The position numbers and the translations under genes were made by a program. The notes beneath the pieces were generated by a model. The model saw only the letters and a program-made list of their open reading frames with translations. It did no database searches and had not been told where the DNA came from. A stretch of DNA of 64,000 nt from Labrys okinawensis (lineage in GTDB: Bacteria; Pseudomonadota; Alphaproteobacteria; Rhizobiales; Labraceae), in assembly GCF_002982075.1 (NCBI RefSeq), contig NZ_PUEJ01000010.1, positions 1 to 64,000 of the forward strand, given 5' to 3'. Positions 34,072-43,113 of this stretch are shown one piece after another (the stretch's first letter is position 1; every line of letters begins with the position of its first letter).

Positions 34072-35760
34072 TCAATTGCGGGCGATCACGCAATCCCCGC
34101 CCGCAGCCTTGAGCTTGCCGCAGAAGGCCGTCGCCTCGGCGGGGGTCGACCAGCCGCCGACACGTACCCGGTAATAGGTGCCGCGGTCAGGCAGATCGAC
34201 CTTGCGGATCGAGGGCTTCATACCACCCAGCACCCCGGCGAAGCGGCGCTGCAGCGACTGGAAGGCGTTCTGGGCATCAGCCGGCGAGCGTTGCGAGGAA
34301 ACCTGGACGACATAGCTGCCATTGGCGACCGTCGCTGGTGCGGGCGCTGCTCCGGCGGCAGGCTCGGCCGACGCCACCTGCGCCGGCTTCGGCGCCGGCG
34401 GCATATGGCGGGGACGTACCGGCGGCACTGCAGGCGGCGCCACCTGGGTCTGGGTCGGCTCGACGACCGTGGTGGCACCGTCCTCCTCGCCCGGCAGGGC
34501 CTGCGCCGACGCCTGCTCGTCCGGCGATGCGGCGGCGGAGTCGGCGGGCACGGTTGCGACCGGGGCAGCGGAGGCCGGAGGCGAAGCCTGGCCCGCCTCG
34601 CCCTGGACGAGCGGCGCGGCCTCAGGGGCAACAACCGGAGCCGGCGGTGCCGCTTCAGAAGAGGGCTGGCCGGAAGGAGGCGTCGGAGCCAAGGCCGAGA
34701 CATCCACGGAACGGGTCTGCGGGGCGCGCGGCTCGGCATTGGTGATCGGCGCTTCGCCCGTCACCACCGAACTGTCCGGCATGATCTTGATGGTCTTTAC
34801 CCGCCGCGGCTCGTCGGGCGCCTGGGCAATCTGGGTTTCCGACGCATTGCTGGCGGTCTGGTCGGGCGCGGCAGTGCCCTCGGGGTTGGGGAGCACGATG
34901 TTGCTGGTCGTCACCGGACGCGTCGCATCGGCATCGGGTGCGGCCGGAGCCGCCGCCCCCTCCGGACGGGTCGGCACCACTGCGACGGGCTGCTCCTCGT
35001 GACGAACGAGACGTTCATCGGCCACGGAAGCGGTCTGGCTGCTGCGGTTGAAAATCTCATGAGTCGGCTGGCTTGCGACGGTGGCCGTCTCGGCTGGCTT
35101 GATCTTGACCGGATCGGTGCTTGCCTTGATCAGCGGCGGCTCGCTGCCGATTCCCGGGATGTCGCTGCCGACGAAGCCACCTTTCTTCCAGACATAGGCC
35201 ATACCGCCGCCAATGCTGGCGACGAGAACGAGAGCGGCAAGGCTGACGGCGCTGCCGCGAGACTTGCGCCGGGGTACCCGGGCCTCGGCGCGAGGAGCCA
35301 GATATTCGTCATCGGCCGCCGGCGCGTAGCGATCCTCCTCACCCTCGGGATAGGCCTCCACATAGGGATTGCCGTCGCGATCGACCCAGACACCGCGCTG
35401 CTCGTCATAAACCCATTCGGGGCCCTGCTCCTCGCGCTCGTCATCGAAGACATAGGACTTCGACTGGCGCGTGGCGACATCCTGGTAGTCGCCGTAATAA
35501 TCGTCCTGATAGGCGTGCACCTGCTCCGCCTGGGCGTGTTTCGACACGGTTTCCGGATGACCATCACGAAGCTCGTGCCCATTGCGATCATAGCGATCCG
35601 TCATGCCCGCCTCCCGCGAACGCAAAACGCCGGCCGCAGCATAGGCCTTTGTGTCACGCCTTTCAGCATAAACATCGCGATCGCCGCCTGCGGTTGCCAG
35701 ATCGGCCAGCCATTGATCGCTGCTGCTGGCTGCGACACGGCGATGTTCGGTTTCAATCAT
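34072..35760 (-). CDS. SPOR-domain membrane protein
   Basis: A 562-residue bitopic protein. The N-terminal about 170 residues are acidic and Tyr/Asp/Glu-rich and cytoplasmic, followed by one membrane span (VSLAALVLVASIGGGMAYVW, about residues 175-195), a very long Pro/Ala/Val-rich periplasmic linker, and a C-terminal SPOR domain (about residues 485-560: GSYVVQVSSQRSPADAQNAF with YRVRVGGWSTPAEA). SPOR domains bind denuded glycan strands at the septum, so a division or cell-wall role is likely. ATG 35760 is preceded by AGGAAC, better than the GTG at 35790. Confidence 0.88.
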   Translation of the reverse strand: MIETEHRRVAASSSDQWLADLATAGGDRDVYAERRDTKAYAAAGVLRSREAGMTDRYDRNGHELRDGHPETVSKHAQAEQVHAYQDDYYGDYQDVATRQSKSYVFDDEREEQGPEWVYDEQRGVWVDRDGNPYVEAYPEGEEDRYAPAADDEYLAPRAEARVPRRKSRGSAVSLAALVLVASIGGGMAYVWKKGGFVGSDIPGIGSEPPLIKASTDPVKIKPAETATVASQPTHEIFNRSSQTASVADERLVRHEEQPVAVVPTRPEGAAAPAAPDADATRPVTTSNIVLPNPEGTAAPDQTASNASETQIAQAPDEPRRVKTIKIMPDSSVVTGEAPITNAEPRAPQTRSVDVSALAPTPPSGQPSSEAAPPAPVVAPEAAPLVQGEAGQASPPASAAPVATVPADSAAASPDEQASAQALPGEEDGATTVVEPTQTQVAPPAVPPVRPRHMPPAPKPAQVASAEPAAGAAPAPATVANGSYVVQVSSQRSPADAQNAFQSLQRRFAGVLGGMKPSIRKVDLPDRGTYYRVRVGGWSTPAEATAFCGKLKAAGGDCVIARN

Positions 35761-35826
35761 GACTCGTTCCTGACCAGGCTGGTCGATCACCGGGGCGATC
35801 TATGGCCAAAAGCGGCCGATCTCGTT

Positions 35827-36954
35827 TCAGCGCATCTCGTCCGGCGCAGAACTGCCGAGCAAGCCGAGTCCAGACTTAAGAACCGTCTCGACCCCGCGCA
35901 CCAACGCCAAGCGGGCGCCTGTTAACAATCGATCATCATCCCTAATGAAGCGTAAATGTGGAGCCCCGAGACTGCGATAATATTGCCGGTGCAACTCACC
36001 GGCGAGGCCACACAGATACTGGAGCAGCCTGTAGGGTTCGCCCCGCCTGGCGCCGAGATCGATTTGACTTGGATATAAGACGAGCAGCCGCAGAATCAAC
36101 CGAGCACCCTCATCCTCGAAAGCGCGAACATCCCAACGCCCCGCGTCGAGATCGCCATGCCCGCGCCCTTCGCCCTGCTGGCGCAGAGCACAGCAGCGAG
36201 CATGGGCATAATGCAAGTCAAAGACAGGGTTGGCATGGCTCCGATCGAGCAGGAGATCGAGGTCGAGCAGGAGAGGAGCGCCGGCAGGCTGCATCAGCAT
36301 GCCCAGTCGAGCCGCATCGTCACTGATGACGCCGGCGATCGTCGAGAGATCGAGATCATCAGGGGGGAGGCCGGCCAGTATGGCGGAATCTCGTCCCTGG
36401 AAGCGCAGATTAGATCCGAGCCGGACAACGACATCGGCTTCCTCCGAACCTGCGCAAAAGCGCCTGTCCGCGCGAAAACCAAGATGGTCCAGCATATTGG
36501 CCAAGGCGGTCCCGACCGCTTCGCGGCGTGCCTCCGGCAACGCCCCGGTGCTCTGCGGGTCTATGGCGCGAAAGCCGATCGTAATGTCGCGTGACCGTCC
36601 GCGCTCGCTGGCGCCGTAGCTCCCATCGGCCTTCAGCACGGCGGCAAGCATCGCCGCCCAGGCGCCTGGAGCCAGGTTCAGGTTCAGGAAGCCGGGCCCG
36701 GCAATTTCGACGCCGGCGATGCCCTCGAAGTCCTCCAGTATTCCGGCAATGAGGCCAGCCAGGGTCTGGGAGGCCATTCCCGCCGGCCGGGCCAGCATGA
36801 GGGCGGCGTTGCAGGTGAAATCTCCCCGCCCTTCCTGATCCGACATCCCGATGCCGATCGGGGTGGGAGCGAGATCAGCCGGCAGGCGGCCCGCAGCCTG
36901 AAGCGAGGCGATAGCGTCCTGCACGCCACGCCTGAGCCATTCGATCGGATCCAT
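35827..36954 (-). CDS. ArgRS-like protein lacking the catalytic core
   Basis: A 375-residue protein with an intact frame, against about 585 for a real arginyl-tRNA synthetase. The N-terminal additional domain is present (GRGDFTCNAALMLARPAG at residues 42-59; IAGPGFLNLNL at 84-94). So is the DALR-type anticodon domain from about residue 195 (NPVFDLHYAHARCC at 242-255; the end VLKSGLGLLGSSAPDEMR matches bona fide ArgRS). Where ArgRS has HVGH, it reads PEAR at 140-143, and about 200 residues including CP1 and KMSKS are gone between about residues 185 and 195. It cannot aminoacylate. It follows dgt by 5 bases, where I recall argS normally sits. It may be a tRNA-binding paralogue or a decaying gene. 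A functional argS must be elsewhere. Confidence 0.85.
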   Translation of the reverse strand: MDPIEWLRRGVQDAIASLQAAGRLPADLAPTPIGIGMSDQEGRGDFTCNAALMLARPAGMASQTLAGLIAGILEDFEGIAGVEIAGPGFLNLNLAPGAWAAMLAAVLKADGSYGASERGRSRDITIGFRAIDPQSTGALPEARREAVGTALANMLDHLGFRADRRFCAGSEEADVVVRLGSNLRFQGRDSAILAGLPPDDLDLSTIAGVISDDAARLGMLMQPAGAPLLLDLDLLLDRSHANPVFDLHYAHARCCALRQQGEGRGHGDLDAGRWDVRAFEDEGARLILRLLVLYPSQIDLGARRGEPYRLLQYLCGLAGELHRQYYRSLGAPHLRFIRDDDRLLTGARLALVRGVETVLKSGLGLLGSSAPDEMR

Positions 36955-36959
36955 GGCGG

Positions 36960-38180
36960 TCAGCGCAGATCCGGCGCTGAGCCGAACAGGCGCCGATGCT
37001 CGTTGATAGCGAAAGTATCCGTCATGCCGGCGATATAATCGGCGACCCGGCGCGCACGCTTGTCCTCCCGCGCACCCTCCAGCCCCTCACACCATTCGGC
37101 CGGCATCTGGCCGATATCGGCGAACAGGCGATCGAACAGGCGGGTGACCATTTCTGCGGCATGCATGCGCACGCGCATCACCCGTTCGTGCCGGTACATG
37201 TTGGGATAGAGAAAGCCCTTGATGCCCTTGTCGGCCAGCGCGACGGCTGGCGAAAAGGTAATGAGCATCTTGCCGGCAGCCCGCACATCCTCACTCGATC
37301 GATAGAGTCCGGAAGTGAAGGCGGCCCTGCCCATCCCGATCACATCTTCCACCAAACGGGTGATTACGCGGCGCATCAATTCGTGCGTGGTGCGGCTGCG
37401 GTCGAGCCCGGGGTGCTGTTCGCCAATCTCGGCGAGCAATTCTCCCGCCAGCGGTACCTGCTGCATATCCGAAAGCTCGAACAGACCGGCACGCAATCCG
37501 TCATCGATATCATGGGCGTTATAGGCAATGTCGTCGGCGATGGCGGCGGCCTGCGCTTCGGCACTGGCGAAACTCTCGAGCTCGAGATTCTGCTGGGCCT
37601 GATATTCCAGGATGGCGACGGGAATGCCGCGCTCGCGATAGCGCGCGACAGGACTGCCATCCGCCTGCAGCAGCGGCCCGTTATGCTTCACCAGCCCTTC
37701 CAGCGTTTCCCAGGCAAGGTTGAGCCCGTCGAACTCGGCATAGCGTCGCTCGAGGCGGGTGACGATACGCAGCGACTGGGCGTTGTGGTCAAACCCGCCA
37801 TAGGCGCGCATCGCTTCGTCCAGCGCATCTTCGCCGGTATGGCCGAACGGCGTGTGGCCGAGATCATGCGCCAGTGCCAGGGCCTCGGCCAGGTCTTCGT
37901 CGAGCGCCAGCGAGCGGGCGATCGAACGGGCGATCTGGGCAACTTCGATCGTGTGGGTCAGCCGGGTGCGGTAATGGTCGCCCTCATGCGCGACGAAAAC
38001 CTGCGTCTTGTGCTTGAGGCGGCGGAAGGCAGTGGAGTGAATGATGCGATCGCGGTCGCGCTGGAAATCGGTTCGCGTCGGCGACTGCGGTTCGGCGAAC
38101 AACCGCCCGCGCGATTGGGGCGCCACGGCCCACGGACCGCGAGGCCGGATCACGCAATCGGGTATCTCGAGTTCGGCCAT
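36960..38180 (-). CDS. dgt: Deoxyguanosinetriphosphate triphosphohydrolase-like protein
   Basis: A 406-residue HD-domain phosphohydrolase. His75 (RLTHTIEV) and the His105-Asp106 pair in LAHDLGHTPFGHTGED are the metal ligands, preceded by DRDRIIHSTAFRRLKHKTQV, the family signature. Such proteins split dNTPs into nucleoside and triphosphate and help set dNTP pools. The length fits the bacterial type 2 dGTPase group. It is divergent from erpA and transcribed together with the ArgRS-like gene. Confidence 0.93.
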   Translation of the reverse strand: MAELEIPDCVIRPRGPWAVAPQSRGRLFAEPQSPTRTDFQRDRDRIIHSTAFRRLKHKTQVFVAHEGDHYRTRLTHTIEVAQIARSIARSLALDEDLAEALALAHDLGHTPFGHTGEDALDEAMRAYGGFDHNAQSLRIVTRLERRYAEFDGLNLAWETLEGLVKHNGPLLQADGSPVARYRERGIPVAILEYQAQQNLELESFASAEAQAAAIADDIAYNAHDIDDGLRAGLFELSDMQQVPLAGELLAEIGEQHPGLDRSRTTHELMRRVITRLVEDVIGMGRAAFTSGLYRSSEDVRAAGKMLITFSPAVALADKGIKGFLYPNMYRHERVMRVRMHAAEMVTRLFDRLFADIGQMPAEWCEGLEGAREDKRARRVADYIAGMTDTFAINEHRRLFGSAPDLR

Positions 38181-38319
38181 CGCGCCTCACGCCTTGCTCG
38201 CGCCTGCATAGAGGTTGCCACGTGCCAAGGCAAAGCTTCTTTGCGACGTGATCGGCATTGAACCTTTGGTCCTTCGCACATATTTTCGGTTCAGGATGCA
38301 GACAAGTTTGCAGGATGTC

Positions 38320-38649
38320 ATGACCAGTCCCGTTTCCGTGAGCGACCGCGCTGCGCGCCGGATCGCCAAGATCCTCGAAAATGAACCATCCGGCTCGATG
38401 CTGCGCATCAGCGTGGAGGGCGGCGGCTGCTCCGGCTTCCAGTACAAGTTCGTGTTCGACACCGAACGCCATGAGGACGATCTGGCGATCGCCAAGGAAG
38501 GCGCCACGGTGCTGATCGACGAGATGTCGCAGCAATATATGGAAGGCGCCGAGCTCGATTATGTCGAGGATCTGATCGGGTCCGCTTTCAAGATCAACAA
38601 CCCGCAGGCCACCGCCGCTTGCGGCTGCGGCACCAGCTTCTCGGTGTGA
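38320..38649 (+). CDS. erpA: Iron-sulfur cluster insertion protein ErpA (A-type carrier)
   Basis: A 109-residue A-type Fe-S carrier. The three cluster cysteines are in EGGGCSGFQYKF and the C-terminal ACGCGTSF. I prefer ATG 38320 (MTSPVSVSDRAARRI), which gives the usual 105-115 residues and has AGGA 4 bases upstream; ATG 38296 would add eight residues. It is divergent from dgt, and its stop is 1 base from the xthA start, so the two genes form an operon. Confidence 0.92.
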   Translation: MTSPVSVSDRAARRIAKILENEPSGSMLRISVEGGGCSGFQYKFVFDTERHEDDLAIAKEGATVLIDEMSQQYMEGAELDYVEDLIGSAFKINNPQATAACGCGTSFSV

Positions 38650-38650
38650 C

Positions 38651-39436
38651 ATGGTGCGCATTGCCAGCTGGAACGTGAATTCCATCCGCCAGAGGCTTCC
38701 CCATCTCACGGGCTGGCTGAAGGACGCCCAACCGGACGTCGTCTGCCTCCAGGAAATCAAATGCGTGGACGAGGCATTTCCCGCAGCCGAGATCGAGGCG
38801 CTGGGCTACAACGTTGCCGTCCATGGCCAGAAAACCTTCAATGGCGTGGCCATACTCTCCAAGCACCCCTTCGACGAGGTGAAAACGCGGCTGCCGGGCA
38901 ACGATGATGATGAACAGGCCCGCTATATCGAGGCCGTGATCTCCACCGCGTCGGGAGCACTGCGGGTCGCATCGATCTATCTGCCGAACGGCAATCCGGT
39001 CGGCACCGAGAAATACCCCTACAAGCTCGGCTGGATGGAGCGCCTCAGGCTGCATATCAGCCGCCTGCTCGCGCTGGAGGAGCCCTTCGTGATGGCGGGC
39101 GACTACAACATCATTCCGCAGGCGGCCGACGCCAAGAACCCGGCGGAATGGGTAAACGACGCCCTCTTCCTGCTGCAGAGCCGCTCCAAGTTCCGCGAAT
39201 TGCTGGCGCTCGGGCTGACAGATGCGTTCCGGGCCTGCGAGGATGCAGCCGGACACTACACCTTCTGGGACTATCAGGGCGGCGGCTGGCAGCGGGACAA
39301 TGGCATCCGCATCGACCATCTGCTGCTGTCGCCGCAGGCAGCCTCGCGCCTTCAAGGCTGCGCCATCGACAAGGCGATGCGTGGACAGGAAAAGGCTTCC
39401 GACCACGTGCCGATTCGCTGCGACCTCGCTCTCTAG
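38651..39436 (+). CDS. xthA: Exodeoxyribonuclease III (AP endonuclease)
   Basis: A 261-residue enzyme of the exonuclease-endonuclease-phosphatase fold. Motifs: SWNVNSIRQR at residues 6-15, CLQEIKCVDEAFP with the metal-binding Glu near residue 34, the central GDYNIIPQAADAKNP, and the C-terminal ASDHVPIRCDL with the catalytic Asp-His. It cuts DNA at abasic sites in base-excision repair and degrades 3' ends. It follows erpA without a gap and converges with the FecR gene. Confidence 0.95.
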   Translation: MVRIASWNVNSIRQRLPHLTGWLKDAQPDVVCLQEIKCVDEAFPAAEIEALGYNVAVHGQKTFNGVAILSKHPFDEVKTRLPGNDDDEQARYIEAVISTASGALRVASIYLPNGNPVGTEKYPYKLGWMERLRLHISRLLALEEPFVMAGDYNIIPQAADAKNPAEWVNDALFLLQSRSKFRELLALGLTDAFRACEDAAGHYTFWDYQGGGWQRDNGIRIDHLLLSPQAASRLQGCAIDKAMRGQEKASDHVPIRCDLAL

Positions 39437-39539
39437 AGGAAAGCACCTTCAGGCCTGAACGCGCTCTCCCCTAACTCTTTTTTGACGCGCCTTGGCTATT
39501 TTCGGTGACTATATCTCGCAAACGCTATCGGGCGTGTCG

Positions 39540-40283
39540 TCAGCCTCGCTGCTGCGGCGGGTTGAAGGTGGGGAAATTGAAGCCCGGCCGCCGCTGGCCA
39601 CGGTTCTTGCCGCCACCGCCGCCATAGCGGCCGCAGAGTTGCGCCCCCGCCCCGGCCTCGGCGCAACGGGGTGAGAACACCACCGGCGGCCCGCCACGGC
39701 GCGACTTGCTGCCGGGGAAGATGGTGATCGTGTCTCCCCGCCGTTTCAGAAGCGGGCAACGCCGCCGGCGCTCTTCTTCGACCGAAAGCCCTCTCTGACG
39801 CGGACAAACCTCGATAACGCCTTCCCAAATGGTAAACCGTTCATAACTATCGCTGATTTCAGCGGTGAAATTGGTCCCTCTCACGCCGATTCCGGCGAGC
39901 GGCGTCCGGATCCAATAAGCCTTCTTGGCGGAGACGCCGGTGGCAAAGCGAAACACTCCCTTCGACAGGCCGATCACCACGTCACGGGCCTGGCCACCCG
40001 AATAGACGAAGCGGTCGAGCTTGGCGGACGACGAAGAGCCGAGCGCCAGGCGCGTCTGGTCGAGAAACCTGATTTCGAGCGTGCCGGAAGGCCCGGTGCG
40101 TACCGTCTCGTCGCGATAGACAGCGACATCGACCCCGAGGTCGCCCGACACCGTGCCGATCGCGGCCGGCGTAACGCCGACGGCGTTGCCAACGGTCTCG
40201 GCTGCCACAGCGGGTGCAAGGGCCCACCCGCAGGCGACAATCAGTCCGAAGAGGCGGAAAGTCAGAAAGCGCGGTCGTGGCAT
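39540..40283 (-). CDS. Periplasmic FecR-domain protein
   Basis: A 247-residue protein with a signal peptide (cleavage near AVA-AE, residue 28) and one FecR domain (about residues 50-155: ETVRTGPSGTLEIRFLDQTR, then GVFRFATG and TPLAGIGVRGTNF). The tail has two Cys-rich basic stretches and a Gly run. It lacks the membrane span and anti-sigma N-terminus of true FecR, and no sigma factor or TonB receptor is near. It is divergent from a CHASE2 adenylate cyclase. As I recall, secreted FecR proteins and CHASE2 cyclases recur as neighbours, which suggests a signalling partnership. Confidence 0.85.
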   Translation of the reverse strand: MPRPRFLTFRLFGLIVACGWALAPAVAAETVGNAVGVTPAAIGTVSGDLGVDVAVYRDETVRTGPSGTLEIRFLDQTRLALGSSSSAKLDRFVYSGGQARDVVIGLSKGVFRFATGVSAKKAYWIRTPLAGIGVRGTNFTAEISDSYERFTIWEGVIEVCPRQRGLSVEEERRRRCPLLKRRGDTITIFPGSKSRRGGPPVVFSPRCAEAGAGAQLCGRYGGGGGKNRGQRRPGFNFPTFNPPQQRG

Positions 40284-40553
40284 GCCGATAGTCCGCCCTG
40301 TATACGGTCACTGAGTTGTTGTTGGCGAAAACCGGCCTCCGACCGTCGGCGCTCCAAGCGAGCGAGCCGAAGGGGTGACAGCGATGCCGAGACCATCATG
40401 ACGCATTCGTTTCCATGATCAAGAGGCGAGACTTTTGCGGCCCACAACCTGTCGTGGCGGCTGCCGCAAGGGAAAAGCCGATAATTCACTGGCCGAGCGG
40501 GGCGAATTCCTCCAGTAGTACTTTCTGTGCCGGAGTATGAGCGTGACATCGAC

Positions 40554-42731
40554 ATGCGGCTGAAGCGCTTTTTTGGATATCCGTTGGTGGTGGCTCTGCC
40601 GCTGCTGATCTTCGGCCTGTTGACTTTGCTTGGCCCGGCTCCCCTGCCCCGGCTGCAGGACATCGTGTTCGACACGTATCAACGCTGGCACGCCAAGGGA
40701 CGCGACCCCGATTCGCCTGTGCGCATCGTGGCCATCGATGAGAAATCGCTGTCCGAGATCGGCCAATTCCCCTGGCCACGCAGCGTGATCGCGACGCTCA
40801 CGCAAAAGCTGGCCGACGCTGGCGCCGTCGTCGTCGCCTTCGACGTATTGTTCAGCGAGGCTGACCAGACTTCGCCTGGACTGCTGGTCAAAAAACTACC
40901 CACCAGCGCCGAACGGGAAGCGCTGGAAAAAGCCATGACCGCCTCCACCGCCTCCTATGATGTCATGTTTGCGCAGACCATGGCGAACATACCCGTCGTA
41001 CTCGGTCTTTTGGGAACCGACGTCGGCGAGCCGGCCAAGATCAAAAGCGGATACGGTCAGGTGGGGGACGATCCCGTCAATTTCCTGCCCTCCTTCCCGG
41101 CCGCCAAAAATCCTCTCCCCGTCCTTTACGAGGCGGCGCGCGGAGCCGGCGCCATCAACTGGTTTCCGGACGGTGACAGCGTCATCCGCAAGGTGCCGAC
41201 TTTCGTCGCCATCGGCGGCAAGGTGGTCCCCTCCCTCTCGCTCGAGACCATTCGCGTCGCCATGGGTGCCGACACCATCATGGTGCGCGCTTCCAATGCG
41301 AGCGGCCAACCTGCCTTTGGCGCCCAAAGCGGCATCAACACGATCCGAATCGGCGATGGCGACAGAAGCATTTTCATCGACACCGACAGCAATGGCGAGG
41401 TCCGCCTGGTTGCGCGCCAATCGGAGCCGTCATCCTGGATTTCGGCTGCCTCGATCCTCGACGGCAGCTTCAATCCGCAGGACATCAAGGATCACATCGT
41501 CTTTGTCGGCGCCGTCGCCATCGGGCTGCGCGATCAACGCAGCACTTCGGTGGAAGAGGCGATCCCCGGCGTCGAGGTGCATGCCCAGATCGTCGAACAA
41601 GTGCTTGCAGGCGCCAATCTGGTACGCCCCGACTGGATGCGGGGCCTGGAGGCCTTCCTCATCCTCGCCCTGGGCAGCCTGCTGGCCTGGATCTTGAGGC
41701 GCACCCGCAACATGCCGCTGGTTTCGACGGTGGCGGGCCTCTCCATCCCGATCATGATCGCCTGCTGGAGCTGGATCCTCTATGTGCGGCAAGGCGTGCT
41801 GTTCGATGCGGTCATGCCGAGCGTGGGTATTCTCTCGGTCTTTCTTGCCGCCACGGTCTATCACTACCAGGAGGCCGAGCATCGGCGGGCCGAGGTGCGC
41901 TCGATGTTCGGCCGCTTCGTGACACCGGCGGTGGTGGAACGGCTGGTCGAGGCTCCGGATCGCATCGTGCTCGGTGGCGAGATCCGCGAACTCACCATCA
42001 TGTTCTCCGACGTGCGCAACTTCACCGGCATCGCCGAGACCCAGTCGCCGGAGGGCGTGGTGTCGCTGATCCGTCGCATCCATACGCCGGCGACGGAGGC
42101 CGTTCTTCGCCACAGCGGCACCATCGACAAGTTCATCGGCGACGGCATGATGGCGTTCTGGAATGCCCCCCTCGACATGCCGAACCATGCAACGCTCGCC
42201 TGCAAGGCCGCGCTGGATATCGCCGTCATGGCACGTGAGTTTCGCGATCCGCCGATCCAGATGGGTATCGGATTGCATACGGGCGAGGCCTGCGTCGGCA
42301 ATCTCGGTTCGGAGCAGCGGCTCGAATATTCGGCTCTCGGCGATGCGGTCAATCTCGCCTCGCGCCTGGAGGCCCTCACCAAGCTCTATGGCGTTGAGAT
42401 TCTCGTCACCGAGGCCACAAGCCAGGCGGCGACCGGCATGCCATTCCTGGAACTGGATCGTGCCATGGTGCGAGGCCGGCAAGGTGCCATCGGCCTCTTC
42501 GCTCTTCACACCGGCACGGCGGATGCTGACTTCTTCCGCCTGCAGGCCGCCCAAGCGGAAATCCTGCCCCCCTATCGAGCCGGCGATTTCGTGCAGGCCC
42601 TGGCCCTACTGGAAAAGAACAAGGCGGCCTATCAAAATGGCTATCAGCGATTGTTCGAATATTATTCAAAACAATTCAATAGATTGATGGGGGATCCTAA
42701 ATTTGTCTGGCAAGGTGTGACGCAGCTTTGA
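40554..42731 (+). CDS. CHASE2-sensor adenylate cyclase (class III)
   Basis: A 725-residue membrane protein. After an N-terminal span (residues 7-25) comes a large periplasmic CHASE2 sensor to about residue 345, three membrane spans (about 355-440) and a cytoplasmic class III cyclase domain (about 475-650). Metal-binding Asp486 lies in FSDVRNF and Asp530 in IGDGMMAF; Lys526 in DKFIGD, with the later LGDAVNLASR, favours ATP over GTP. I chose ATG 40554; GTG 40527 would add nine residues, and neither has a good ribosome site. The FecR gene is divergent across 270 bases. Confidence 0.9.
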   Translation: MRLKRFFGYPLVVALPLLIFGLLTLLGPAPLPRLQDIVFDTYQRWHAKGRDPDSPVRIVAIDEKSLSEIGQFPWPRSVIATLTQKLADAGAVVVAFDVLFSEADQTSPGLLVKKLPTSAEREALEKAMTASTASYDVMFAQTMANIPVVLGLLGTDVGEPAKIKSGYGQVGDDPVNFLPSFPAAKNPLPVLYEAARGAGAINWFPDGDSVIRKVPTFVAIGGKVVPSLSLETIRVAMGADTIMVRASNASGQPAFGAQSGINTIRIGDGDRSIFIDTDSNGEVRLVARQSEPSSWISAASILDGSFNPQDIKDHIVFVGAVAIGLRDQRSTSVEEAIPGVEVHAQIVEQVLAGANLVRPDWMRGLEAFLILALGSLLAWILRRTRNMPLVSTVAGLSIPIMIACWSWILYVRQGVLFDAVMPSVGILSVFLAATVYHYQEAEHRRAEVRSMFGRFVTPAVVERLVEAPDRIVLGGEIRELTIMFSDVRNFTGIAETQSPEGVVSLIRRIHTPATEAVLRHSGTIDKFIGDGMMAFWNAPLDMPNHATLACKAALDIAVMAREFRDPPIQMGIGLHTGEACVGNLGSEQRLEYSALGDAVNLASRLEALTKLYGVEILVTEATSQAATGMPFLELDRAMVRGRQGAIGLFALHTGTADADFFRLQAAQAEILPPYRAGDFVQALALLEKNKAAYQNGYQRLFEYYSKQFNRLMGDPKFVWQGVTQL

Positions 42732-43113
42732 CAAGTGCACGCTTGTCGTTGCGAGACGCTCACCATGGCAAGGAATAAGTGCAACGGCTCGACTGCAGAG
42801 ACAGAAAACAACGGCAATGCTCAAGAGAATCTGAAACTCGATGAGCCTGTTTCGACGGGCGACGCGCCGCCTCGGAACGCGCAACCTGACCACGCTATTG
42901 AGAGACCGCTGCAACACGCGATCATGGCGCGACGACAGGAACGCCGGACCGCTGAAGAAAAAGAGAGAGGCGCTGACGTCTGTTGCTGCAACAAATCACT
43001 GCTGATACGACGGCGCCGCCGGCCCGCCCGTTCCCCGAACGGCGTGCGGGATAGACAGAATGTCAGCGTCTGGCCGCCCTCAATCCCGTTCGAATGAAAC
43101 AGCGACCGTCGAA
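42732..43113. other. Intergenic region between the cyclase and exoR
   Basis: 382 bases without a credible gene; open frames on both strands are short, basic and without family character. Near 43023-43050 a GC-rich inverted repeat (CCGTTC/GAACGG with outer CCCGC/GCGGG) stands 64 bases beyond the exoR stop in its direction and may be its terminator. Just after the cyclase stop there is a small GACAAG/CTTGTC hairpin. Confidence 0.5.

Noticed and set aside
35827..36954. Explaining the short ArgRS-like gene by a frameshift or split gene
   Set aside because: The missing 200 residues would need about 600 bases, but N-terminal and C-terminal parts are joined in one frame with no leftover DNA, and no other frame holds the HIGH or KMSKS region.
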